Shown here: piece by piece, positions 1 through 7,035 of the stretch
Numbering within the stretch: the first letter of the stretch is position 1
How the letters are laid out: each line of letters starts with the position of its first letter
Assembly: GCA_013331015.1 (NCBI GenBank)
Contig: DUHF01000156.1
Coordinates: 1-9,000 of the forward strand
Source of the DNA: Methanoregula sp.
Lineage (GTDB): Archaea > Halobacteriota > Methanomicrobia > Methanomicrobiales > Methanospirillaceae
Length of the DNA stretch: 9,000 nucleotides
Direction: 5' to 3'
The notes under the pieces: generated by a model
The model's database searches: none
The model's input: the letters and a program-made list of their open reading frames with translations, nothing else
What the model was told of the DNA's origin: nothing
Program-made: the position numbers and the translations under genes

Positions 1-993
1 GATATTCCATGGCAGGCGTACAGCATCCTCCCAGACAAGGAGCCGCCCCCCACCACCGGCCGGGATGAGGAAGAGCAGCACCGCCCCGAAGACCGCGATT
101 GTCGTGTCAGAGACCATGGGCACGTACCCGCCCCAGATGGTCCGCGTGATCCAGAGCGCCGCAACCACCAGGAAGACGGATAGGACCCTTTTCTCCTCGA
201 CCGTGACCGGGCCAAGGTTTCGGAACTCCTCGTCAAGGTTGATCCTCAGGCTGCTTTTTTTCTGGGGGAATGCGAATAGTACGAGATATATCCAGCAGAG
301 CGCAAGCATGATACCGGCGATGGGAATCCCGAACGTGGCCCACTGGAGAAATGAGATCTCCAGTCCGGTGAGTGTCTTGTACATTCCTGCAAGTATCAGG
401 TTCGGGGGAGACCCGATCAGCGTTGCAACTCCCCCGATAGATGCCCCGTAGGCAACGGCAAGGACAAGAGCCGTCCGGAAATCTTCCTCATACCCCTCGC
501 TTGCAAACTTGGCCGTAACTGCGGCAGCGACCGGCAGCATCATGAGCGCGGTTGCCGTATTGCTGATCCAGGCTGAAAGGAACGCTGTTGAGAATAAGAA
601 CCCGCCAATGATCCGCCGCGGGCTCGTGCCGATTGCCTGAACGATGCCAAGGGCAATCCGGCTGTGCAGGTTCCACTTCTCGATGGCAATGGCGATGAAA
701 AACCCCCCGATGAACAAAAAGATGATCGGGTTGCCGTACTCTCCCGTGACATTGCCCGTGTCCATGGCCCCAAAGAGCGGGAAGAGGATGATAGGGAGCA
801 GGGATGTGGCAGCAATGGGGACGGGTTCGGTTATCCACCAGACAATGACCCAGAGGGTTCCCCCGGCAACCACTGCTGCCTGAAAGGAGAGGCTTTCAGG
901 TGAGAAGAGAAGGACCAGGATGAAGAGTGCGGGTCCTGCGAAAAGGCCGGCGATCTGCAGGGGTTCATAACGGGGTCTGGTCTGTTCGGGCAT
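1..993 (-). CDS. SLC13/DASS family anion (dicarboxylate/phosphate-type) sodium symporter, 3' end outside window
   Basis: This is a multi-pass inner-membrane transporter of the SLC13 (divalent anion:Na+ symporter) family, which imports dicarboxylates, sulfate or similar anions with sodium; the substrate cannot be read from sequence. The first 331 residues are present and the last codon falls exactly on base 1. Visible family marks are WWITEPVPIAATSLLP (about residues 52-67), the first helical-hairpin motif SNTATA (144-149, sodium/substrate site) and GSPPN (194-198). Hydrophobic segments lie near 13-31, 40-70, 89-104, 130-160, 175-200, 218-242, 269-286 and 295-311. Family members are usually 450-500 aa, so roughly a third is missing. 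The chosen ATG is at 993; in-frame ATGs at 1002 and 1017 would add 3 or 8 residues and no clear ribosome binding site separates them. It is on the same strand as the dehydratase gene 120 bp upstream but probably has its own promoter. Confidence 0.9.
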   Translation of the reverse strand, partial: MPEQTRPRYEPLQIAGLFAGPALFILVLLFSPESLSFQAAVVAGGTLWVIVWWITEPVPIAATSLLPIILFPLFGAMDTGNVTGEYGNPIIFLFIGGFFIAIAIEKWNLHSRIALGIVQAIGTSPRRIIGGFLFSTAFLSAWISNTATALMMLPVAAAVTAKFASEGYEEDFRTALVLAVAYGASIGGVATLIGSPPNLILAGMYKTLTGLEISFLQWATFGIPIAGIMLALCWIYLVLFAFPQKKSSLRINLDEEFRNLGPVTVEEKRVLSVFLVVAALWITRTIWGGYVPMVSDTTIAVFGAVLLFLIPAGGGGRLLVWEDAVRLPWNI

Positions 994-1073
994 GGGTATC
1001 ATGAACCGGGCCGGCATGCAGGGATGCCGGAAGGATATGGTTGACCGGTATTTGGTCAAAAAAGGTAATGAGG

Positions 1074-1081
1074 TTTTTTAT
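1074..1081 (-). promoter_or_regulatory. Possible TATA box for the SLC13 gene
   Basis: On the minus strand the stretch ATAAAAAA lies between the end of the dehydratase gene and the transporter start. A TATA box here would put transcription start near 1050, giving a leader of about 50 nt. No BRE or mapped start supports it. Confidence 0.3.
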
Positions 1082-1113
1082 CCGGGAAGTGGGTTGCCTG
1101 ATCAAAAGGAAGA

Positions 1114-1446
1114 TTATTGGGCATGCCCCATCGCGTTGAGTTTTGCGGCCAGGATGAAATCGTTCTTCGTTAAGCCCCCGGCGGGATAGGTATAAAGCGA
1201 GACTTCCACGAGACGGGATTCCTTCATGCAGATATCGGGAAAATGCCCCTCTTCTGTTGCAAGGGTGGCGATCTCGTTGAAGAATGCGATGCAGGAATTG
1301 GCATCCCCCTTTTCGAAGGTTTTTGTTACGTGACCATTATTGAGCGACCAGCCCGGCACCTGCCCAAGGAGCTCCATTGTCTCCTTCCGGGTGAGCGGCG
1401 GCGAGCCTGCTTTGTACGTGGTGCACTTCTGCTGTGCGAGTTCCAT
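1114..1446 (-). CDS. Pterin-4a-carbinolamine dehydratase-like protein (PCD/DCoH family), altered active site
   Basis: A 110-aa protein of the PCD/DCoH fold. Classical members dehydrate 4a-hydroxytetrahydrobiopterin to recycle pterin cofactors. The family is recognised from LLGQVPGWSL (about 26-35), the helix CIAFFNEIATLATEEGHFPD (52-71) and GGLTKNDFILAAKL (90-103); length is normal. The motif usually reading HHP is H68-F69-P70, and the histidine expected before the Gly-Gly of GGLT is Tyr87, while Asp96 is kept. Only one of the three usual catalytic histidines remains, so standard dehydratase activity is doubtful. The start is the ATG at 1446 because homology begins there; the frame stays open upstream to 1707 but that part has non-coding character. 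No strong ribosome binding site is visible. Methanogens normally lack biopterin-dependent hydroxylases, so the physiological substrate is unclear. Confidence 0.88.
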   Translation of the reverse strand: MELAQQKCTTYKAGSPPLTRKETMELLGQVPGWSLNNGHVTKTFEKGDANSCIAFFNEIATLATEEGHFPDICMKESRLVEVSLYTYPAGGLTKNDFILAAKLNAMGHAQ

Positions 1447-1602
1447 GGTTATTTCTTCAGTGCGCGAGGACAAAAAATGTTTCTTCTTTTCAGGGTTTTT
1501 CCCCTTGCGCATGCGGTTCAGCAGGCAGCAGCGTGTCGGGAAGTGTACGGTGCCTGGCTTGCCACGGGGCGGGGTTGCCGGCCGGTGCTGAAGGGTGGGG
1601 GG

Positions 1603-1869
1603 GTCAGTGGGGATAATTATGATACCCGCAGGAAGATCCGGCATCCCCGCACGGGTCGGCAAGACAACGAAGAACTCCGATGACAATTCGCAGGTGGCTG
1701 GCCACAAAACCAGGATGGGTGATACAAAATCACACCTCCCGCTTGACCAGATTATCCCCCCTGACCCCCCAATACTGGCCCTTGGGGCCGTTCGGTTTTC
1801 AGCTGATTTGCCGGTGAAAATACTTCCCGGGAAATGGATCCGGATGGGGTGGTGTCAATGGGGATATAA
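1603..1869 (+). repeat. Short direct repeat GTCA(G/A)TGGGGATA
   Basis: GTCAGTGGGGATAA at 1603-1616 and GTCAATGGGGATATAA at 1854-1869 match at 12 of the first 13 bases and are both followed by AT-rich sequence, 251 bp apart. This could be a remnant of a degenerate duplicated element or chance in G-rich DNA. Confidence 0.35.
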
Positions 1870-1934
1870 CCGGGCCATTTGGGGATTGGGCTGGCGCAAA
1901 GGGGGTAATAAGCATCCGGAAGGTGGTTTTTTTA

Positions 1935-1956
1935 CAGAGCAGAAATCTTTGCTCTG
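1935..1956 (+). repeat. Perfect inverted repeat CAGAGCA/TGCTCTG
   Basis: A 7-bp perfect stem (1935-1941 with 1950-1956), extendable by a G-T and an A-T pair, leaves a 4-nt loop. It is preceded directly by a run of seven T (1927-1933) on the plus strand and followed by a second small palindrome GAACGAGCGTTC (1970-1981). The T run lies on the wrong side for a plus-strand terminator. Confidence 0.5.
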
Positions 1957-2026
1957 GAGAAACGAACATGAACGAGCGTTCACACCTAATTGATGAAAAT
2001 CAGGGGTATTGAACAAAGGGAGGGTC

Positions 2027-2063
2027 CCCCGCCGCGAGGCGTCCCTCACGGGGCATGGCGGGG
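2027..2063. repeat. Inverted repeat CCCCGCC/GGCGGGG
   Basis: Arms at 2027-2033 and 2057-2063 pair perfectly over 7 bp around a 23-nt GC-rich interior. It is one of the cluster of hairpins in this gene-poor region. Confidence 0.4.
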
Positions 2064-2149
2064 CAAAATTACCGTACCAGAATACCGCTCATTGAAGCCG
2101 CCGCACAGGCGCCCCGCGGGGCGGCGGCCGTTCATCGCAAACGGGGGTT

Positions 2150-2181
2150 TGGGGGCAGTTTGCCCCCATCATCTTTTTTTT
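2150..2181 (+). terminator. Terminator-like hairpin with T8 tail, no gene in front
   Basis: TGGGGGCA (2150-2157) and TGCCCCCA (2161-2168) form a perfect 8-bp stem with a 3-nt loop, followed after 5 nt by eight T (2174-2181). The shape is that of an intrinsic terminator on the plus strand, and an oligo-T run alone can terminate archaeal transcription. No convincing plus-strand gene lies upstream, so it may end an untranslated RNA or be part of a repeat. Confidence 0.45.
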
Positions 2182-2427
2182 ATGATTTTCATGGGAAATC
2201 CTGTCCTGGCACAGCGACGCCTCCCCCCCGCTCTAATTTTGTTCTTCCCCGGGAGGATCGTAGCAGGATGAGACGAGAGGCCAATTTATCGTACTACGTC
2301 GTCATCACCGGCGTGGCATCAGCGTCGCCCCCCCCTCCTGCCGACGGAGCTGAACACCGGCCCGGGATGGGGTGCCCGGCACGCCGGAGATTTTCCTGTT
2401 GGGGAGGGTGTCTGTGTCCACCCGTTT

Positions 2428-2443
2428 TCTTAGATTTCTAAGA
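2428..2443. repeat. Perfect palindrome TCTTAGA-TT-TCTAAGA
   Basis: Seven-bp perfect arms at 2428-2434 and 2437-2443 with a 2-bp centre, AT-rich against a GC-rich background. It could be a protein-binding dyad or a repeat core; nothing downstream within 300 bp identifies a target gene. Confidence 0.45.
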
Positions 2444-2559
2444 GGGGGTTATGCAGGTTGTCTGACGGGGTCCGTCGGCAATTCGTTGAATCATTGTGCG
2501 TTATTACGCTCTTTGGAAATCATTCCCGAAGCGTCCTTTTGTGGAATAGCGAGAGTGAC

Positions 2560-2608
2560 CCCCCTCTCTCCCAAGAGAGGGGGAGGCAGCCTGCGGGGGC
2601 AAGCCCCC
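2560..2608. repeat. Tandem hairpins: 10-bp C/T-rich stem and GGGGGC-AA-GCCCCC
   Basis: CCCCCTCTCT (2560-2569) pairs perfectly with AGAGAGGGGG (2574-2583) around a CCCA loop. Eleven bases further, GGGGGC (2595-2600) pairs with GCCCCC (2603-2608). Each hairpin adjoins a TGACCCCCC copy (before the first at 2556, after the second at 2610). The layout resembles REP/palindromic-unit intergenic repeats; the family was not identified. Confidence 0.55.
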
Positions 2609-2767
2609 TTGACCCCCCCATTACTGCTAAAAATTTTTCACATGGGTGTCCCCATCCACGGCCATACTCCTCGGGGTCTCCTCGCCTTTGTGGAGCAGGT
2701 CGTTTGTGGGTGCCTGAAGATGTATGATTGAAACTGGGGGTCACCATTGGAAACTCTGATGAGGGTG

Positions 2768-2796
2768 AAAAAAGGTGATTCACCCGGGCAAAAAAA
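2768..2796 (-). terminator. Terminator region of the symporter operon
   Basis: Reading the minus strand past the symporter stop there is a T7 run (2796-2790), then the small palindrome GGTGAATCACC (2784-2774) followed at once by T6 (2773-2768). Two oligo-T tracts within 60 nt of the stop codon fit archaeal termination. Confidence 0.5.
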
Positions 2797-2821
2797 GAGG
2801 TGGCCCGGTCTTACCGGTCCA

Positions 2822-4393
2822 TTATGCCGGCACCTCTACGGCGCCGTCCTGCTCCCTTGCAGAGCGCAGCTGCATGACTGCCATGATGACTGCCGACACC
2901 GGCAGGGCGATGATCAGCGGGTCGATGACCGTCCACGGGGCGCCAAGAAGGGTTACCTGCCCGGTAAGGGCCTGGCAGATGCCCAGGGGTTTTGCCTCTG
3001 CCGCATGGACAAAGGCAGTCCAGAAGAACCAGACGGCGGTTCCGGAGACCATGCTCCAGATCGCGGCACGAGTGGATGGGGTCCTGGCATAAACCCCGAC
3101 GGCAAACGCTGGCAGGAATGCGGATGCACAAAGTCCCATGAACATCGCGGTTGCCCGGGCAATGATGCTGCCGGGCAGCACGAACGCGATGACGAGGCTG
3201 ACGATGATCATTACGATCAGGCCGCACTGGTTTGCCCGCAGGGAGAGGGCACACTCCCTGCCCCGGCCCCAGATGTCGCAGACAAGGGCAGTCCCCATGG
3301 CATGGAAGAGCCCGCTCAAGGTGGACATCGCCGCCGAGAGGAGGGTTAAGAGGAATATGACCACAAAGATGTCCGGCATCGCCTGCGTGATGAAGAGCGG
3401 TATGATCGCATCAACGTTCCCGCCCGCAGCCGTGATCGCGATGGTCCCGTCCTGCTGGTAGAACCAGACATTGGAGAGGGCGCCGACCGTGAACGCAACA
3501 CCGGTCATCATGAGGATGAACGGGCCTCCGACAAGGACTGCCCGGTTGAGTGACTTGCCGTCCTTTGCGGTCATGAACCGGACAATGAGCTGGGGCTGGG
3601 CGAGAACCCCGATACCCACACCGAGCACGAGCGTGGTGATGAGCGTGAACCAGATGGGCGAGCCGAGTTCCGGCATCGATGTCCAGCCGGTCATTCCCTG
3701 GTCGGCAAGGGCTTTTGGGACCATATCTGCCATATTCGTGAGCGCGGTATTTGCCGCCGTGATACCTCCCAGGTACACGTACGTGAGAACGATCAAAAAG
3801 CTCATCCCGATCAGCATGATTGCTCCCTGGAGGGCATCGGTGTACATGACGGCGATGAGGCCCCCGAAGAAAACATAGATGGCAACGATCGCTGCAAAGA
3901 TCAGGAGTGCAGAGGTATATTCCATGTTGAAAGTCGGCTCGATGAACCGGGCTCCTCCGATCAGAATTGCTGCCGTATACAGGGGCATGCCAACGATGAT
4001 GATGAACCCGCTGATGTACTGCAGGGCCGGGGATTTGTAGATCTTGCCCATCAGGTCCGGAAAGGTGATGGCCGAGAGCCGCTGCCCGATCTCCCGGGTC
4101 TTCTTCCCGAAGACCACGAACGCAAGGAGGATGCCGATCCCGATATTCAGGACCGTCAGCCAGATAAGGCCCATCCCGAGGTTCGCCGCAGCGCCCCCGA
4201 ACCCGACAATGGCTGATGTGGAGATGAATGTGGCACCATAAGAGAGCGCGATGATTATCGGGTGGCTGCTCCGGCCGGCAACAAGGTAGTCCTCACTACA
4301 CTTCGTCTTCTTATATCCGAGATACCCGAGGTAGAACGTCACAGCAATATAGATCGCGGCAAGGACGGTCAGGGTCAGGGTGTCAACTGCCAT
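2822..4393 (-). CDS. Sodium/solute symporter (SSS/SLC5 family)
   Basis: A 523-aa polytopic membrane protein of the solute:sodium symporter family with LeuT-type fold. It carries EDYLVAGRS (34-42), the TM1 segment SYGATFISTSAIVGFGG (51-67), GGLIAVMYTDALQG (177-190, the SSS signature region), QPQLIVRFMTAKDGKS (266-281) and LLSAAMSTLSGLFHAMGTA (351-369), whose small and hydroxyl residues correspond to the sodium site on TM8. Length is in the usual 480-550 range. Substrate is not readable; acetate, amino acids and pantothenate are all carried by relatives. The ATG at 4393 has a strong ribosome binding site GAGGGGG at 4406-4400. It overlaps the small upstream gene by 11 bp, so the two are very probably cotranscribed and translationally coupled. 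Confidence 0.93.
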   Translation of the reverse strand: MAVDTLTLTVLAAIYIAVTFYLGYLGYKKTKCSEDYLVAGRSSHPIIIALSYGATFISTSAIVGFGGAAANLGMGLIWLTVLNIGIGILLAFVVFGKKTREIGQRLSAITFPDLMGKIYKSPALQYISGFIIIVGMPLYTAAILIGGARFIEPTFNMEYTSALLIFAAIVAIYVFFGGLIAVMYTDALQGAIMLIGMSFLIVLTYVYLGGITAANTALTNMADMVPKALADQGMTGWTSMPELGSPIWFTLITTLVLGVGIGVLAQPQLIVRFMTAKDGKSLNRAVLVGGPFILMMTGVAFTVGALSNVWFYQQDGTIAITAAGGNVDAIIPLFITQAMPDIFVVIFLLTLLSAAMSTLSGLFHAMGTALVCDIWGRGRECALSLRANQCGLIVMIIVSLVIAFVLPGSIIARATAMFMGLCASAFLPAFAVGVYARTPSTRAAIWSMVSGTAVWFFWTAFVHAAEAKPLGICQALTGQVTLLGAPWTVIDPLIIALPVSAVIMAVMQLRSAREQDGAVEVPA

Positions 4394-4508
4394 CCTCTTC
4401 CCCCTCGCGGTTCCAGTTCAGTAAACCATACACAATGCAGGCTAAGGCTAACCCGATGGCAAGGCCATAGCCGATCACGATCTGCAGATCAGGAATTCCG
4501 AGAATCAT
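4383..4508 (-). CDS. Symporter small accessory protein (41 aa, single membrane helix)
   Basis: Begins at the ATG at 4508 with a good ribosome binding site GAGGT (4520-4516, 7 nt spacing) and ends at a TGA inside the symporter start region. The protein has a short N-terminus (MILGIPDL), one hydrophobic helix (about 9-30), then VYGLLNWN (26-33) and an acidic tail REGEEDGS. Size, position immediately before an SSS gene and the Y-G-x-x-N-W-N exit motif match the known archaeal and bacterial 'symporter small accessory protein' family, inferred to assist assembly or function of the adjacent symporter. It is the first gene of the two-gene operon. The family assignment comes from memory of its pattern, without a search. 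Confidence 0.82.
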   Translation of the reverse strand: MILGIPDLQIVIGYGLAIGLALACIVYGLLNWNREGEEDGS

Positions 4509-4654
4509 ACAAGAAACCTCGGGTAAACTCTTCTTGCATCGACATTACAGGGGGATCCTGGCGGATGCAGGTCCCCTATCTAAAGAAGAATGCGTTGCCC
4601 GGGCTCTGGAGAGAATCAGGTGTATATGCCCGGTGCGACCTCATTGTTTACCGG

Positions 4655-4685
4655 ATAATACTTTTTAATTTTTCATATTTATGTG
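4655..4685 (+). promoter_or_regulatory. AT-rich promoter region for the Lhr-like helicase
   Basis: The 280-bp gap between the divergent symporter operon and the helicase contains one strongly AT-rich block with TTTTTAATTTTTCATATTTA. Archaeal TATA elements here would place helicase transcription start near 4690-4710, 80-100 nt before the start codon. On the minus strand, TTTAGATA (about 4586-4579) is a possible TATA box for the symporter operon, leaving a leader of about 50 nt. Confidence 0.4.
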
Positions 4686-4789
4686 TTGTCAGAAATCCCC
4701 GGCTCTCCATACCCGTTATCTGCGGCCATTAGATCTCGATCCGAAAAAGACCTTATCGCTTCAGGCACAATCCTCCTTCCGGTATTGCT

Positions 4790-6943
4790 GTGGTTTTGGT
4801 ATTTCCCCTCCTGCACGAGTCCCTCCAGCAGGTGCTCGCCCAACGGCTTGAATGGACCGAGCTCCGCGAGGTACAGGAGAAGGCGTATACGGCAGTAGCG
4901 GCAGGCAAGGATGCCTTGATCATCGCCCCAACGGCTGGAGGCAAATCCGAGGCGGCCCTCATTCCGGTGATGGACGACATCCTCAAACACGGCAGGCCGG
5001 GCGTGACCTGCCTGTATATCTCGCCCTTAAAAGCGCTCATCAACGACCAGGAGGACCGGTTCCGGACGTTCTGTATCCCCACCTCGCTCTCGGTGACGAA
5101 ATGGCACGGGGACGTGGCAAAAGGCGACCGTTCGTGGAAGGGTGAACCCCCGCACTTCCTGATGATCACGCCAGAATCGCTCGAAGTGCTGTTGCAGGAG
5201 CAGACGCTTGCTGCCGATCTCTGCCAGGTGCGGTACATCATTGTCGATGAACTCCACGCATTCGTGGAAACCGAACGGGGCGTGCACCTGAAGGTGCTGC
5301 TGGAGCGGATGGACCGGCTCTCAAAACGGAAGATCCAGCGGATCGGGCTCTCGGCCACCATGGGAAACCCGGCCGGGATACTCTCCTGGCTTTCGGACGG
5401 GCGGCATGGCGAAGAACTCGTTTTGGTCCCTTCCGATCCAAAGGAGAAGCATTTCCGCTTCATCGTGGAGCCGGAAGAGGCCGGCCGCTCAGAGGCCCTC
5501 ATCAGGACCGTTGCCGGCAAAAAGGCGCTGGTCTTTGTGAACAGCCGGAGCGTGGCAGAGGCGCTCATGCAGGCGGCATCAGGAAGGGTGCAGAACCTGC
5601 ATATCCACCATTCCTCCCTTTCCCCGGCAACCCGGAAAGCTGCCGAGGAAGCGTTCCTCTCGCAGGACGGGGCATGTATCATCTGTACCAGCACGCTTGA
5701 GCTGGGGATCGATATCGGGGATCTCGATGTGGTGGTCCAGGTTGGCCCGCCCAACACGGTCTCCTCGTTCCTCCAGCGGATGGGCAGGAGCGGAAGGCGC
5801 GGAAAGGCGGCAAACGTGGTCTGGATCGTGAAAAATTCCTGTGAACTGCTCTGCAGCATCGCCATCATCGAGTGCGCGATGGAGAAGAGCGTTGAGGATC
5901 TTCATCCGCCAGAAAGACCCTATAATGTTCTTCTCCAGCAGCTCTTCCTCTCCCTGCACCGCAAGGGCCGGGTCTCAAAAAACGAGCTGGTACAGGAGCT
6001 TCTCTCCTATCCGGTGTTTGCCGGAATGGACCCGGCCGATCCGGGCCGGATCATCCGTCACCTTATTGCTGAGGGATACCTGACAACCGATGGCGAGATG
6101 CTGATGGCAGGAACAGAGGCTGAAAGGGTGTTCGGGCGGTCGAACTGGAAAGACCTGTACTCGGTTATCCTCGGCGGGGGCGAGTACCGGGCGATCACCC
6201 CCGATGGCGAGATGGTCGGGAAGCTGGATGCTCGGTTCGTGAACAGCCATGAGAACGGTGAGGTGACGCTGGGTGGCAGGAGTTACTCGATGGTGAAGTG
6301 CGACGACGACCACGACATCGTGGTCGTGGTCCCCGGGGGTAATGAATCCTCCCGCACCTTCTGGACGGGGAGCACGGATGAGGGATACTCCCCGCTGGTC
6401 TGCCGGAAGATCCGCACAATCTGTGCCCGGGGCAGTTCCGTTCTTCCCCTGCCGGCGCCGGAGGCAGAACTTCTAACCACGTTCTTTTTACAGTTGCCGC
6501 AGGATCTTGGAAGATTTGGGCTTTCAGTTACCGCACGAAAAGGCACCCGCGGCCGGGAGATCCTCATCTTCTCCTTTGAGGGCAGCAGGTTCAACCGCAT
6601 CCTCTCCCGGATCCTGGCAAAAAAATTAAGACGCGGGGCACTGGTGCGGTACGATGATTTTGTTGTTCGGGTACAGCGGGCCGGAAAGGAGGACGCTGCC
6701 GAACGGGTCCGTACAGCCCTTGAGAGCATCCCCCTCATGGAACGGTCCCGTATTGCCTCCGCGCTTCCCCTGCCCCCCGCGGATGGCTGGAAGTTTGCCC
6801 GGGTGCTGCCCCAGAACCTGTTTGCCGGTCTCGTTACTGCTGATTATTATCACCTGGACCTGTTCTTAAAGTGCATCTCCGAAATGGAGATCACGATGAT
6901 CGCTCCCGCCTCACCGCCTCCGGCTCCAGTTGCTGATGACTGA
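4790..6943 (+). CDS. Lhr-family superfamily 2 DEXH helicase
   Basis: A 717-aa ATP-dependent nucleic-acid helicase/translocase of the archaeal Lhr (large helicase-related) type, acting in DNA repair or RNA processing in the cytoplasm. Motifs in order: Q29-containing ELREVQ (25-29), motif I APTAGGKSEA (46-55), Ia SPLKALINDQ (78-87), Ib TPES (127-130), motif II DELH (153-156), III SAT (188-190), IV VFVNSR (248-253), V TSTLELGIDIG (300-310) and VI QRMGRSGRRG (329-338). A winged-helix-like part (about 370-445) and an Lhr-core C-terminal domain follow. It is shorter than the 850-950 aa of many archaeal Lhr1 proteins. The start is uncertain: the frame opens at 4733 with no ATG; GTG 4790 or TTG 4796 are the candidates, and homology begins at FPLLHESLQ. 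No clear ribosome binding site precedes either. Confidence 0.92.
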   Translation: MVLVFPLLHESLQQVLAQRLEWTELREVQEKAYTAVAAGKDALIIAPTAGGKSEAALIPVMDDILKHGRPGVTCLYISPLKALINDQEDRFRTFCIPTSLSVTKWHGDVAKGDRSWKGEPPHFLMITPESLEVLLQEQTLAADLCQVRYIIVDELHAFVETERGVHLKVLLERMDRLSKRKIQRIGLSATMGNPAGILSWLSDGRHGEELVLVPSDPKEKHFRFIVEPEEAGRSEALIRTVAGKKALVFVNSRSVAEALMQAASGRVQNLHIHHSSLSPATRKAAEEAFLSQDGACIICTSTLELGIDIGDLDVVVQVGPPNTVSSFLQRMGRSGRRGKAANVVWIVKNSCELLCSIAIIECAMEKSVEDLHPPERPYNVLLQQLFLSLHRKGRVSKNELVQELLSYPVFAGMDPADPGRIIRHLIAEGYLTTDGEMLMAGTEAERVFGRSNWKDLYSVILGGGEYRAITPDGEMVGKLDARFVNSHENGEVTLGGRSYSMVKCDDDHDIVVVVPGGNESSRTFWTGSTDEGYSPLVCRKIRTICARGSSVLPLPAPEAELLTTFFLQLPQDLGRFGLSVTARKGTRGREILIFSFEGSRFNRILSRILAKKLRRGALVRYDDFVVRVQRAGKEDAAERVRTALESIPLMERSRIASALPLPPADGWKFARVLPQNLFAGLVTADYYHLDLFLKCISEMEITMIAPASPPPAPVADD

Positions 6944-7006
6944 GGCGGCTCTCACTCACACGGCGGGATTTGGAAGGCGATCTCCCCACCCGTATTGTGC
7001 ACCACC

Positions 7007-7014
7007 TTTTTATG
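7007..7014 (+). promoter_or_regulatory. Possible TATA box of the cupredoxin cassette
   Basis: TTTTTATG is centred about 26 bases before the ATG at 7036. That spacing would make the transcript leaderless, beginning at the start codon, which agrees with the absence of a ribosome binding site there. An alternative reading uses the ATG inside this element (7012) as start, adding eight polar residues before the signal peptide. Confidence 0.35.
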
Positions 7015-7035
7015 AAAAACCATCAAGATCACCCT

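Larger units (their letters stand above)
1597..2743. repeat. Dispersed TGACCCCC(C)(C) motif, five copies on both strands
   Basis: Copies lie at 1762-1770, 2556-2564 and 2610-2619 on the plus strand and at 1597-1606 and 2736-2743 on the minus strand (there read as GGGGGTCA). Two copies adjoin perfect hairpins (2560-2583 and 2595-2608). The two minus-strand copies flank the three plus-strand copies, so the outermost pair forms a loose inverted repeat around the gene-poor region. Confidence 0.5.
1447..2821. other. 1.4-kb gene-poor, hairpin-rich intergenic region
   Basis: No reading frame here has a recognisable domain, a good start context and the codon use of the neighbours. Open frames exist on both strands because the DNA is GC-rich, but they translate into Pro/Arg/Gly-rich low-complexity sequence. 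The region instead holds many perfect or near-perfect inverted repeats (around 1777-1789, 1935-1956, 1970-1981, 2027-2063, 2111-2122, 2150-2168, 2308-2387, 2428-2443, 2464-2476, 2560-2583, 2595-2608), homopolymer C/G tracts of 5-7 bases, and repeated TGACCCCC motifs on both strands. It may be remnant mobile or palindromic repeat DNA, or may hold untranslated RNA; I cannot decide which. Confidence 0.6.

Noticed and set aside
65..838. Open frames antisense to or out of phase with the SLC13 gene
   Set aside because: The minus frame ending at base 1 carries clear SLC13 motifs; the others are shadows.
1447..1707. N-terminal extension of the PCD-like frame on the minus strand to 1707
   Set aside because: The extra 87 residues have no family similarity and low-complexity Pro/Arg character; homology starts at the ATG at 1446.
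1595..1993. 132-aa plus-strand open frame
   Set aside because: No domain, no ribosome binding site, and the composition is that of translated G-rich repeats.
1990..2441. Overlapping 93-aa and 128-aa plus-strand frames
   Set aside because: They read through GC-rich hairpins and give Pro/Arg-rich sequence without homology or coding bias.
2372..2783. Frames of 87-119 aa on both strands
   Set aside because: They cross the 2560-2608 hairpins; products such as RGLAPAGCLPLSWERG are typical spurious translations of repeat DNA.
4683..4898. 71-aa plus-strand frame overlapping the helicase start
   Set aside because: Its N-terminus does not continue helicase homology and its C-terminus is an out-of-frame reading of the helicase gene; no support for a frameshift.
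4753..5868. 371-aa minus-strand frame opposite the helicase
   Set aside because: Ser/Arg-rich antisense shadow of the helicase reading frame, a common artefact in GC-rich genes.
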